From Pictodentalium vernedei (Eukaryota > Mollusca > Scaphopoda > Dentaliida > Dentaliidae): 64,000 nt of DNA. The notes beneath the pieces are model-generated. The model saw only the letters and a list, made by a program, of their open reading frames with translations, was not told the DNA's origin and made no database searches. A program made the translations under genes and the position numbers. This document shows, piece by piece, positions 45,437 through 55,639 of the stretch; position 1 is the first letter of the stretch, and the number at the start of each line of letters is the position of its first letter. The DNA is taken from the NCBI GenBank assembly GCA_031216915.1, contig CM062292.1, positions 4,088,457-4,152,456 on the forward strand, written 5' to 3'.

Positions 45437-48400
45437 CTATATAATAACACAACACTGGTATAAAGTCAAGTTTTGCCAATTGATGGTTCTATTGCGTGCG
45501 TTAGGAAACAATGGACAATGAAGAAGGAAGTGTTCTGGAGTCTCAAGTTCACCACACTGACAAAAAGGACTAGGTGCGAGATGATTATCGTATAAATGGG
45601 CATTAAGGCTGCTGCAGTGTAACCGCAGTCTACAGTGGTAAATTTGAGCTGTGCGAGATTTCGCCCATTGTAAAATGATGGTGGTCGGAGTTTGCCACCA
45701 TTCAAGAAGGTCTTAAAAATACTCAGTGACGAATTCTCGCGAACAGATAAAGGCAGGTTATTCCACTGATCTGTTACATTAGGAATGAAAGAGGATTGGT
45801 ATAACTGTGTGCGACAAAATGGAACCCTGAGGTTATGGCGCGTTCGAATATTGAGTGATGGGTTTATTGAGGATATGAGAGGTGGAACTTTATTGGCAAT
45901 ATGAGGAGGTGTTAAGTGGTGATGCATTTTAAAAAACTGCACACGAGCTTATGTTTTCGGCGTCTTTCTTGTAAAGTGTCCCAACATGTTTCGGAGTATA
46001 CTGATGACTTACTAGCACTAATTGTTGCTCCTGTAACTATTCTTGCTGCACCGATCTGGATTTTTTCCAAGTCGGCTACTTGTCCTGACGAGCAATTATC
46101 CCAAACAGTATCACAATATTCCAGTAAAGGTCTGACAAAGGCAAAGTATATCTTTTCTAAAACATGTCTATCAAGCTCGAATTTGTGTTTCCACAACAAG
46201 TCTAATCTAGACCAGGCTTTGGAACAGATATATTCACTGTGATTAGTCCAAGTACATGTTGTATTTAGTACAACCCCTAGGTGCTTATGAGAATTGACTT
46301 CACTTATCTGAACACCACCTAAAAATAAGGGTGGATGGGCAGTTGGGTTCATTTTGCGCGATATAACCATACTCTCAGTTTTCTGGGGATTAAATTCGAC
46401 TAACCATGTTTTTGCCCAGTGCTCAATTAAAGCTAGATCATGGTTAATTAAATTCGAGGCTTGATTTGGATTTTCTACAATTGGATATAACGAAGTATCA
46501 TCTGCAAAAAGGCGTATGCTACGGAGTAAATTTTCGATTATGTCGTTAATGGAGATAAGAAATAGTAAGGGTCCTAGTATAGAGCCTTGAGGGACTCCGG
46601 CATTTATAGGGCGCCACGGGGAAGCCTCTGATCCCACAACTACGCGTTGGGATCTATCTGAGAGGTACGATTTTAAGAACAGCAACAAATCACCCGAGAC
46701 ACCAAAACTCTCCAACTTATGAACGAGACCAACATGCCATACCTTGTCAAAGGCCTTACTGACATCACAAAAAACAACCCTAACTTCTTTTCCTTCATCG
46801 AGAGCTTTACAGAATTCATCATATATATCAGTTAGCTGGAGGACCGTAGAATCACCTGGTGTAAAACCTGACTGAAATTGGCTAAGAGCGCTCGAGTCTT
46901 CCAGGAATTGCCATAATCGTTTAAAGATACATTTTTCAAAGACTTTACCAAGGCAATTAATCAGAGATATGGGACGATAGTTACTGACTACGTTCGCGGG
47001 TTGTTTTTTCAAAACTGGTGAGACATTAGCCCTTTTCCACAGTGACGGAAAATACGAATTGTTTAGCAATATATTGAATAAAATCGATAGTGGTTCGCAT
47101 AAAGAGACTTTACATTCTTTAAGAAGACGTAGGCTGACAAGATCAGGACCCGATGCTTTGGACACCTTCAGTGACTGCAGTGCTTCGTACACCTCGCTGC
47201 AGTGAAAGGTTATACCATCAATTGTTCGTGTAGGATGGACTATGGCGTCTGGCAAGGAAACGTTTGAGTCGTCAACTGTTGAGATTGAACAAAAGTATTC
47301 ATTAATCACTTCGGCTTTTTCGACATTCGAGGTGCATACTTCATTCATGTAATTAATAACAGGAATCTCTGCTTGGCGACGGCCACTAAAAAATGTTTGT
47401 AACGTTTTCCACCACTGTGAGCTTGGGGTTTCGTTACTTTTTAAAATGGACTGAACTTTGGATAAGTATAAAGTTTTTGCCTTCCTGATAGCTGATACAA
47501 CTTCATTCCTTTTAGTTTTATACTTTGCCCATGCATTCGGATAGCCAGTCCGTTTGGCTGTGCGATATAGCCTTCTTCTTTGTCTTATCAGTAGTCGTAT
47601 TTGGTTATGCATCCATTTCGGCTGATTTGACCTCGAAGTAATATATTTGTTTGGTATATGTTCGGAGGCAATATTGAGTAAATTATCGGTGAATTTTGAA
47701 ACTATTGTATCAAGACATGAAATATCAAAAAGTGCATTCCAATCTTCGCGAGAGAGCGCGGCATTTAATGCATCATAATTGCCTTGGGAATGCAGCCAAA
47801 TCCGTCTCTTAACAGTGCGGGATCGTGGCACAATAAGCTCCACTTCCAATGCAATTGGGAAGTGGTAGCGGATCATGTCAGGGATAATCGGTTCTAAGAC
47901 CTCACAAGTTTTTACGTTGACTGTACTGCTGACCGCAAAGAGATCTATCAACGAGACAGATGACTCAGTGAAGCATGTTGGCTCACCCACAAGCTGTCTA
48001 AGATTAAAATAACTGATTATTTCAGAAAAGGTACTTCTTGCCTGGCCCAGCTGGTTATCGTTAAAATCGCCGGTAACTATTATGTCTTCAACTCGAGTGT
48101 CCCTTGCTCTTTCAATAGAGGACGATATGGCATCCCAAGTGTTTTGAGGACTGATGGGTGGACGATAGAATACCCCGAACAGTAACGACCTATTACGTTT
48201 TATGAATACTTCGGCCCACAAACACTCAGTATTCGGCGTCTCAAGGTCCGGTCTATGTCGGAATGAAATGCCCTCTCTAATGTACAAGGCCATCCCACCA
48301 CCTCTCGTTGGATGGTCATAACGAAGTGGTTCATGGAACCCATGAATTATAATATCTGTTGTAGAGTCATTGTTTTGTAGCCAAGTCTCTGTGAGAACAA

Positions 48401-48628
48401 GAATATCGAAGGATACAGATTCACATTGGACAAGATCTATTTTGGGTTTCAAACTCTGAATATTGACATGGAGAAACCAGAAGGTGTTCTGATCGTGCTC
48501 GGAATTAAAAGAGTTAGGACCCGGATTTAGTTCATGTCACCTGACAATAATAATATTACAGAAAAGTAAAAAATGAATAGAATTACCACAGAGGTCGAAA
48601 ATGAATTTTTTTTGCGAGAAATTGACAT
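45437..48628 (-). pseudogene. LINE polyprotein: leader, 2A, endonuclease, RT, zinc finger
   Basis: From ATG at 48628 the leader reads MSISRKKNSF then a hydrophobic run VVILFIFYFSVILLLSGD. It is followed, after what looks like one missing base, by ELNPGPN. The 846-codon frame starting at 48452 then has LTETWLQNND, GGGMALYIREG, VFYRPP, VTGDFNDNQ (about residue 126) and RYHFPI where SDH is usual in APE nucleases. RT follows with KASGPDLVSLRLLKE (431), SNYRPISLINCLGKVFEKC (about 489), DVSKAFDKVWH, GVPQGSILGPLLFL and FADDTSLY (648). The C-terminus carries CQCGELETPEHFLLHCP, a CxC..H..C finger, in a shifted frame. Other single-base shifts lie near 45930 (a T run) and 45645. The stop is TAG at 45437-45439. 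Confidence 0.85.
48516..48545 (-). other. 2A-like ribosome-skipping motif in the LINE
   Basis: LSGD, then ELNPGP, matches the D-x-E-x-N-P-G-P consensus of 2A peptides, with a hydrophobic stretch before it. Skipping would release the leader peptide and begin the endonuclease at the final Pro. In this copy one base is missing between GAC and GAACTA, so SGD and ELNPGP lie in different frames. 2A-like sequences are known at the N-termini of APE-type LINEs of marine invertebrates. Confidence 0.75.
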
Positions 48629-48650
48629 TCGGGGCTTTGGACTTGTTAGA

Positions 48651-50994
48651 TGGATACTGCTTGACTTTTACACAACTTACCATTCGATGGTTATGAAGTG
48701 GCCAATTACAACTTGAGTCGAGAGATACGATGTATTGACAAAGAAACAATGCAACCATAATAGTGAAACTTTCGTCCAGCGCAAATCCATAGTGGCGCAG
48801 TCGCAGATAACTGAAAACACAGATAGATTGGTCTTTCAAGAGCCTAAACTTTAAGCTGCAAGCATAAACTTTTGTGCTAAAAGTACCTATCCGAGCACGG
48901 TATAACTCTAGGCAACACGTCAAGTAATCTGTGAGTGATATGAAAAACTTGCTGCTCGGATACAGGTTCTAGTCAAGATCACATTTAGCAACATGCGTTC
49001 ATAATGAAAGCAGAAGGTATTCGAGATGGTTCTGGAAGATTGATGGTAATGAATTGTAAATTGAGAAGAAGAAATTGCTGAGCTGAAGGATACATGCAAG
49101 AAACAGAAAAAAGTCAAAATATAAACATAAACAATATGTACAAGATGTATGTATAACATCTAAATGAGGCTGGGTTTTCGGTGGTCAGCCCAGCAACTGA
49201 GATGTTGTAGGTGTCTTCAAATATGATCAGATTCGTTGTCTTTCATACAAGTCACGTTTGAATTTGTAAAACCTATGTACTCACACAACCTGACAATGAT
49301 CAACTGACGAAAAGCCAACCTACAAATCAATTCATTAAATATATCAGGTAGGCATTCGCCTTGCCGACAGGTCATCCAATTCACTGAGTGATCTACCTAC
49401 GCTAACAAGTAGTTGCTTTTAGTTCAAAGGTGGGTTGGGAGCTTTCATATAGTACCGAATTGAACTTATATTTGAAAGTAATATTTTGAAAGAGAGAAAG
49501 GCAGTGATAAAAGCTCGAACATAACTATTACATTTTGGGTTCTCATAACCCATCGATGCCACTCCCAATATGGCACTCAACGACACAAGCAAAAGTGTTG
49601 TTGAGACGTATCTCCCTACATACATGAATTGTAGTACTGGCTATGAAGTGAAGAAAGAGAGGAAAAGGGATAAAAAGAGGAAACCGTTGTGAAACTAATC
49701 CCCCTTCGTTATTCTTCCTTACACCCCCCCCCCCCCCTTTAAAAAGGAAGAATCGAAAGTCGTCAAAGTAGAGGGGGGGGGGGGGGATTCAGAGGAAATC
49801 ACAGTTTGGTGTCAATTAATTAATCGCTGTATTCGCCCAGAGACTTTTGGGGGCCATACTTGGGAGCTTACTGGGCAAAGGGGTAACTAAGATGTTAATG
49901 AAGTGTAGTACAGCGATCAATGTTGCCCCTGGGTATATACAATTTGTAATCCAATCCCCACTTCCTTTGAACTTATTTAAAAAGAAAACCATATAATATG
50001 CCGGTAAAGCAGTATGTATTCGACAACTATCGGGGACACCGCACTGAGATACTTTCGCTTACACGAATATATAAAATTGCTTCAATCGCAAATAGAACAA
50101 CAACAGAGGTGACTAGGGCCACACGAGTTTCGGAATGGCTACTTATGGCAAGATAAAACATTAATTGATAACAGGTATATTCAGGCAATTCATGGCAACC
50201 CACATACAGGTGGATAAGGTCCACCGTCGGGTGTTTTAAATTCATCCATACCTTCAGCTAAAGTTGCTAGAATCAAGACAAAAACATTTTAGGGTCTACC
50301 CAAAATACAACTATATACAACTACATCAGTTACCATGAACACTTATATATATTATCGAGACGCTTTCTACATAAATATATATAACTATATACACGAGCTT
50401 TTCCTGCTTTTCACGATCTCAAGTATTCAGATATCATAATGTTATAATCTTCTATCGAGTTTTCAAATACTTTTTCACAGCATCGAGAATATAAACTTGA
50501 GACTTTTGTCTACCTTTCTATAATTGAAATGCACCGATCTCGAAATATTAATGAACGGTAAAATACTCCGCGTGTTGAACTTAGTAGCTCAAATCACGGA
50601 TGTATATTATTAGTGCTGAGATTTTGAAAAATAAAAATTGATTCATGCAATGATAACCACATAGACGTGTTAAAAGCCTTTTTCTAACTGGGTTTTATGT
50701 TTTCGTAATTTTCTGGGAATACAAAACCGGATTGCATTTATTGATCCCGTTCAGATGTGAAATAATAAATCTAATATGTGTTTTGTGCAGATTTGTTTTT
50801 TGAGGCCGTTTTTTCATTTAATAATTTTTAGGTTCCTCTCACATATATTTAAATAAAACTGGAAAAAAATTAAAATAAATATTTTGGTTACTTTTATTAA
50901 ACAAAACAAACTAAAAGCATATTAAGTACGTCATTTTTAAAGATCGAAGATCCCAAGGAGAAAGTGGACAAACGAAAAGAGATCTTCTGCATGA
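48651..50994. other. Intergenic stretch with poly(C)/poly(G) hairpin
   Basis: 49725-49790 holds a C run, AAAAAGGAAGAATCG, and a G run that can pair. Several minus-strand frames begin with hydrophobic residues (for example 49419-49625, MYVGRYVSTTLLLVSLSAIL) but lack supporting exons. Nothing firm. Confidence 0.4.
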
Positions 50995-51600
50995 GCCTTC
51001 CGCGCGCGGTTAACACCTCTTCACCACGAGTGGTGAACATTTGGTACACCAAGCTACTTTGGGTATATTTTATTTATACCATGATCGTCAGATTATTCAG
51101 AGTCGCTATTATTTTTTCCCGATTTTACTGAGCAGCAGACGCACATACGAGCGAATCTGTTTTGGTGTACACCAGCATCGGTGGGCGGTACTTCCACTGT
51201 CAATTTTATCGCCGAAACGAAATAAAAAAAGAAACTGAGCCTTTTTCGTTTTAATAACGTAATACCACACTTTTTCGAGTTACGCATGCTTTATTAACAT
51301 GAGACAATGCACATTTGTTAATTGTTGGCATCTTATAAGGTAAAGGCATTTAAAAACGTAATAAATAATTGCCACTTCCATTTCACTCTCCGCGAGGCGA
51401 CGTGCGATAAATTTAGACAAGTTTTCATTCAGGTCGACGTCACCAAAGGTCAACGGGGATGTAGTTCTACTGTAGGTGTAATTTTTTATTATTGAAATCC
51501 CATTGCTGGCGTGTTCATCACAGTTGGTATTTAAAGCTAACATTTATGGCAGATACAGTAGAATAGGTAATCATGGTGTAAATATGTGAGGTATTGATTG
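50995..51600 (+). repeat. Dispersed repeat, partner of 835-1586
   Basis: Starts CCGCGCGCGGTTAACACC and GGTGAACATTTGGTACACC, continues with AAGCTACTTTGGGTATATTT, and ends near GTAGAATAGGTAATCATGG. In the opposite orientation it follows 1560-835. The copies differ by many small changes, so they are old or fast-evolving. The region could be one copy of a non-autonomous element whose hairpin end carries ACCACGAGTGGTGAAC. Confidence 0.65.
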
Positions 51601-51974
51601 AAGCACACACCTATTACACCACAGAACACAAATAATGCATAGTGCTGTGTTTTGAGTCAGTGTTAGTAAAGGTCGACGAGGATTGGTGGAAGACAATGAT
51701 AACGTTTTGAGGGCAACTGATGCATTTGGAATTCGAAATTGAGGAAGTTCGGAAAATGCTGAGAAATCCCACGAACTACGAAGTGTTTTGCATTTATTAT
51801 TGGAAACAGAATATCCGACTCAGATCTTCTTACGGGAAAACAATTATTAAATAGGAAAATGTCATTTTCATTAGAAGTGTGCAATTTAGCTCAATTGAAG
51901 AGTTACGTAAAGAATCCTGGAATCGCGAGATCGTCGAGTTATATCACACCAGACAACAAATAATCGATGTTATA

Positions 51975-52288
51975 CAGTTAAAAGTAGAAGTCCTGTCAGG
52001 AAATGCGCACAAATAGCACGTCGATTTGCGCGTTAATCTACGCGTTATGACCCTGGTAAGGCTATTAAATTCTATTCATATGGCCTGTGCACAAGCAATG
52101 TTTCAGCCAATGGACCTCCGGGTAATCCGGAGGACCATTGGCAGAAATATTGCCTGTGTTTGCTATGCGTAAACAGGAGAACTTGCCGTGCTAGAGATGC
52201 CATTCCACTTGGCAATTGCGCGCAATTCCTACGCGCAATTAAGCCTAGATAAGCGCGCAGTTCGTGACAGGACTTCTAGTTTTAAATG
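51975..52288. mobile_element. TA-flanked MITE, family A, copy 5, in minisatellite
   Basis: 314 bp, TA at 51973-51974 and 52289-52290, inverted orientation relative to 7612. The ends read CAGTTAAAAGTAGAAGTCC and ACTTCTAGTTTTAAATG, slightly decayed. It interrupts the minisatellite exactly between TTATA and CGTGCC. Confidence 0.9.
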
Positions 52289-52344
52289 TACGTGCCGAGA
52301 TAGTCGAGTTATATCACACCAGACATCAAATAATCGGTGTTATA

Positions 52345-52601
52345 CAGTACGTGGACAGTGTATTATCACTAAATCACCCGCAGAGTGGAGATTCCACCCA
52401 AGCAATAATTGCAAATTTGCGGCAAAGCATAACCAGCCCAAGCAAAGTTTCAGCCAATAGACCTCCGGGTTAAACCCGGAGGTCCATTGGCTGAAACATT
52501 GCTTGTGTTTTTTGTCGATGTGTACACAATTTGAAAGTTATAGCTTGGGTGACAACCCCACTCCGCGGGTGATTTAGTTACAATCCACTCTCCGCGTAAT
52601 G
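52345..52601. mobile_element. TA-flanked MITE, family B, copy 3, in minisatellite
   Basis: 257 bp, TA at 52343-52344 and 52602-52603. The left end CAGTACGTGGACAGTG and right end CACTCTCCGCGTAATG differ from the family by a few bases. It occupies the same unit position as the neighbouring MITE A. Confidence 0.88.
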
Positions 52602-53112
52602 TACGTGCCGAGATCGTCGAGTTATATCACACCAGACAACAAATAATCTGTGTTATACGTGCCGACACAGTCGAGTTATATCACACCAGACATCAAATAA
52701 TCGATGTTATACGTGCCGAGATCGTCGAGTTATATCACTCCAGACATCAAAGAATCGGTGTTATACGTGCCGAGATCGTCGAGTTATATCCCACCAGACA
52801 TCAAGTCATCGGTGTTATACGTGCCGAGATCGTCGAGTTATACCAGATATCAAGTAATCGGTGTTATACGTGCCGAGATCGTCGAGTTATACCAGACATC
52901 AAGTAATCGGTGGTATACGTGCCGAGGCCAGTGAGAAAACAATGTCGAAATTGAGATCTAGAGTGCGTTAGATGGGATTGAAACGTGAATGGTCATGACA
53001 TAAAAACGAGATGATAGATTCGGTGCTTATAGGAGGAGGAGAAACCTAGAAAAGAAAAACAACAACAACAACAACAATTCAAAGGAAATGAAAGAAGAAA
53101 TGAAACATTATA

Positions 53113-54690
53113 TACTACTCAAAGTTTGCTAAGCATCAAATATTTGACACATCATTGTGAAATTTGCTTGTGACAATTTTTCGATATTTTTGGTGGATAT
53201 GACTGAGGAAAGTATTGCGATGATCCCCAGTGTTTACATTAGCTCTCTTGACAGGCAAACTTTTCGTGACAGTCATGGAAAGCATGTACCCCTTGATTTT
53301 CATGAAGCTTTCGTGTACTGTCTACATGTACATGACATGTGTAGGGTTTTCAATCTTCATTTCAACACAAACCATTGTGATTTAATGATTGAATATGGCA
53401 AATGCAAATGTAAGAAGACATTTGTCTGAAGCAGAAATGTGGCGGGCTGTAGGGATGGTGGAGCAAGGGGCTACCCATCGTGAGGTTGGTAAAGCCCTTG
53501 GTGTGCACCATACGGTGGTCACCAGAGCCTGGGAAAGATTTCAGCAGTATGGCAAACCAGTAAGATGGCATGGTGGTGGCAAAGACAGGGCAACATCTGC
53601 AGCTGAAGACTGGTTTTTAATCATTCAGGCCCGTAGGAACCGCTTTGCCACAGCAACCCAGCTTCGCAGTGACCTTCAGAATGCATCCGTAGTAAATGTT
53701 TCGACGCAGACAATCCGGGCAAGGTTGCACGAAGGTGGTCTCCGATCGAGAAGACTATGTATTCGCATTCCGCTGTCCCCGAACCACCGCCAGGCACAAT
53801 ATGAATGGGTCATAGACCACGTCGATGGACCAGAGAAGATTGGCGACCTGTCCTTTTACAGATGAGTCAAGGTAATGATTAGACCACACATATAGGCGTT
53901 CTAGGGTATGAAGAAGACCAGGAGAGCGATTCCATGTAGCCAACATTGCTGAGCATGACCTCTATGGTGGATGGTCAATTATGGTCTGGGGCAGCATAGG
54001 TTGGGACGGACATACAGAGCTCTGTGTCATTGGACGTGGTACATTGACTGCACAACGGTATATTGATGAGATCCTGGATGTCCACGTGAGATTGTATGCA
54101 AGTGCAGTGGGTGATAGATTCATTCTGATGAACGATAATGCCCGTCCACATGTTGCCCATGCTGTTGGGGAGTACCGACAGAGGGAGGAGATTGAGCGTA
54201 TGGACTGGCCAGCAAGATCCCCTGACCTCAATCCGATCGAACATGTCTGCAATGAGTTGCAGATTGCAATTTCCGCCCGTCCAGTCCAGCCAAGAAGTGT
54301 CCATGAGCTTGGTGCCATACTGGTCCAAAAATGGAACAACATCCTACAAAGGACCACCAGGAACCTGATTAGGAGCAGGAGAAGGCGTTGTTAAGCTGTA
54401 ATTAACAGTAATGGGTCTCATACTCGATACTGAAGCCATACCAGTTCGCTCCGTCAACTTTTTGGCATATTGAAAAATTTCCTCTTTTACCAATAATATC
54501 GATTTTTCATGGTTATCGCCTTCAAAGGCTAAAAAATAATGTCAAACACAAATAAAATCTTAATTTCTGAACTTAAATCATAAAAGATATAATTAAATAA
54601 AAAATATATACACTTTTCATTACAATATTTCAACTAAAACGTAAAACAGGTAGTTGGAAGTACTTGATGCTTCACAAACTTTGAGTAGTA
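53113..54690 (+). mobile_element. Tc1-like transposon with both ends
   Basis: 1578 bp with terminal inverted repeats TACTACTCAAAGTTTGC..AAGCATCAA at the left and the complement at the right (54663-54690), flanked by TA at 53111-53112 and 54691-54692. The transposase gene lies inside and is broken. An internal, end-less relative is at 18764-19880. Confidence 0.85.
53395..54394 (+). pseudogene. Tc1-like DD34E transposase, frameshifted
   Basis: ATG at 53395 follows the preceding 280-bp leader of the element. The open part to 53865 (157 residues) has RRHLSEAEMWRAVGMVEQGA, VGKALGVHHTVVTRAWERF (helix-turn-helix) and VSTQTIRARLHEGGLRSRR (second HTH). The first catalytic Asp lies in FTDESR near 53860, in another frame. 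53981-54394 carries VWGSIGWDG, NDNARPH (second Asp) and PDLNPIEHV (Glu), with 34 residues between Asp and Glu. At least two frameshifts lie between 53830 and 53980. It would bind the element's ends in the nucleus and cut DNA if intact. This copy cannot make a full protein. Confidence 0.85.
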
Positions 54691-54973
54691 TACAATCGAT
54701 CGCGACAGCGCGGAAAAAAGAGAAAAACAGATCAAATAACGAATATCGTCGTAGAAGCAGCGATGACCGACCTCGAAAAAGATGATGATTGTTACATAGA
54801 AGAAATCTTATCTAAAGTCATACGCAAACAATTGCCTCCCACTCCCGTAGAGCGAGAGCAAAAAAACGTTCGTCTCCGAGGGTATATAAATTTTTCATCA
54901 CCAAAATTTCTTGAACGAGATTAAATCTAGCGTGTTGGATTTGTTTCGTTGAACGCTAGACGTGAGTATCAAA

Positions 54974-55114
54974 ATGAAAATGAGTTTGAAGTGTAGGATG
55001 GTGAAGATCGATCGGAACACAGGTGAAGTCGAGGAGAAAAAACATTTTCAATCTCGTACGAAGATCATGAACAAAAGAGCTTCGATGTCCGAAATCTTAG
55101 ATGTCATGATATAG
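54974..55114 (+). CDS. Small open frame after a TATA-like box
   Basis: TATATAAA at 54883-54890 is followed 84 nt later by ATG and 46 codons (MKMSLKCRMVKIDRNTGEVE and onward, basic), ending in TAG directly before a hairpin MITE. No family is recognised. It may be the start of a larger gene cut by the MITE, or part of the adjacent virus-like fossil. Confidence 0.25.
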   Translation: MKMSLKCRMVKIDRNTGEVEEKKHFQSRTKIMNKRASMSEILDVMI

Positions 55115-55274
55115 AGAGTAATCGCTTGCCTGCACTGGTTACGTGAAATAATTCATGAGAGGTGAGGGACGTTTTACAAACACGAGTGCGCGAATGCGCA
55201 CGGGTGTTTTACAATATAGTCCCTCGCCTCGAATGAATTATTTCACGTAACCAGTCCAGTCAAGCGATTACTCT
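55115..55274. mobile_element. Hairpin MITE N
   Basis: 160 bp. The left arm AGAGTAATCGCTTGCCTGC to TGAGGTGAGGGAC pairs with the right arm GTCCCTCGCCTCGAATGAAT to CAAGCGATTACTCT, about 55 bp each. The loop carries a short GTGCGCGAATGCGCAC palindrome. Single copy here. Confidence 0.7.
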
Positions 55275-55308
55275 GTTTATCACTATTAACGATAATTATA
55301 TTATTTAA

Positions 55309-55553
55309 CCCTTTACCGAACGTAACGGCCAATAGCAGCCAGCGCTATTCTCAAAACTCGCCAATTAATTTTCATTATTTTTTCATTTTTTTTGTCTCTA
55401 AAACATAGGTTATGATCCCTCATTGGAACAAGCTCGTCGCGTTCGTTCCCATGAGGTCATAACCTATGTTTTTGAGGAAAAAAAAAATGAAAATAATAGT
55501 TATTCAAGAATTGTTTTTCCAAGTGTCGTCTGCTTTTCATGTTAGGTAAAGGG
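55309..55553. mobile_element. piggyBac-type MITE, family C variant, copy 2
   Basis: TTAA at 55305-55308, right flank TTAC (decayed). Ends CCCTTTACCGAACGTAACGG and ATGTTAGGTAAAGGG. The interior matches the 36885 copy. It lies within the Polinton-like fossil region. Confidence 0.75.
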
Positions 55554-55639
55554 TTACAAAAAGCAAAAAAAAAAACAACAATGAAGTCCCCATTACACCC
55601 ACGGCACAGCGTCTTCGTTTGCACGCATGGATACATGAC

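Larger units (their letters stand above)
45370..48650 (-). mobile_element. Jockey/CR1-like LINE, nearly intact
   Basis: It contains a leader, a 2A-like motif, endonuclease, RT and a C-terminal zinc finger on the minus strand, and ends in a very short 3' part plus TTTATTTATATATTTATTT (45385-45402). About 3.2 kb of sequence reads open apart from three single-base shifts, so this is a young copy. The 5' UTR boundary is not visible; sequence beyond 48650 has no LINE motif. Confidence 0.85.
51921..52930. repeat. Minisatellite, 54-bp (later 49-bp) units, with two MITEs
   Basis: The unit is CGTGCCGAGATCGTCGAGTT followed by ATATCACACCAGACATCAAA and TAATCGGTGTTATA. Units lie at 51921-51974, 52291-52344, 52604-52657, 52658-52711, 52712-52765, 52766-52819, 52820-52868 and 52869-52917, with a partial ninth. 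The last two full units lack 5 bp (TATCAC region). MITE A sits after unit 1 and MITE B after unit 2. Confidence 0.85.

Noticed and set aside
39385-48650. LTR retrotransposon or retrovirus
   Set aside because: The RTs here are non-LTR type (endonuclease upstream, FADD box, A/T-rich tails). No long terminal repeats, protease or integrase were seen.
49419-49625. Secreted peptide gene (MYVGRYVSTTLLLVSLSAIL start)
   Set aside because: The first 25 residues look like a signal peptide, but no mature domain, downstream exon or poly(A) signal supports it.
50190-50249. Tiny minus-strand frame ending GGPYPPVCGLP
   Set aside because: Nineteen codons, no family resemblance and only a mediocre acceptor upstream. 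Likely chance.
52604-52930. CRISPR-like array
   Set aside because: Units are contiguous 54/49-bp tandem repeats without spacers, in a eukaryotic setting.
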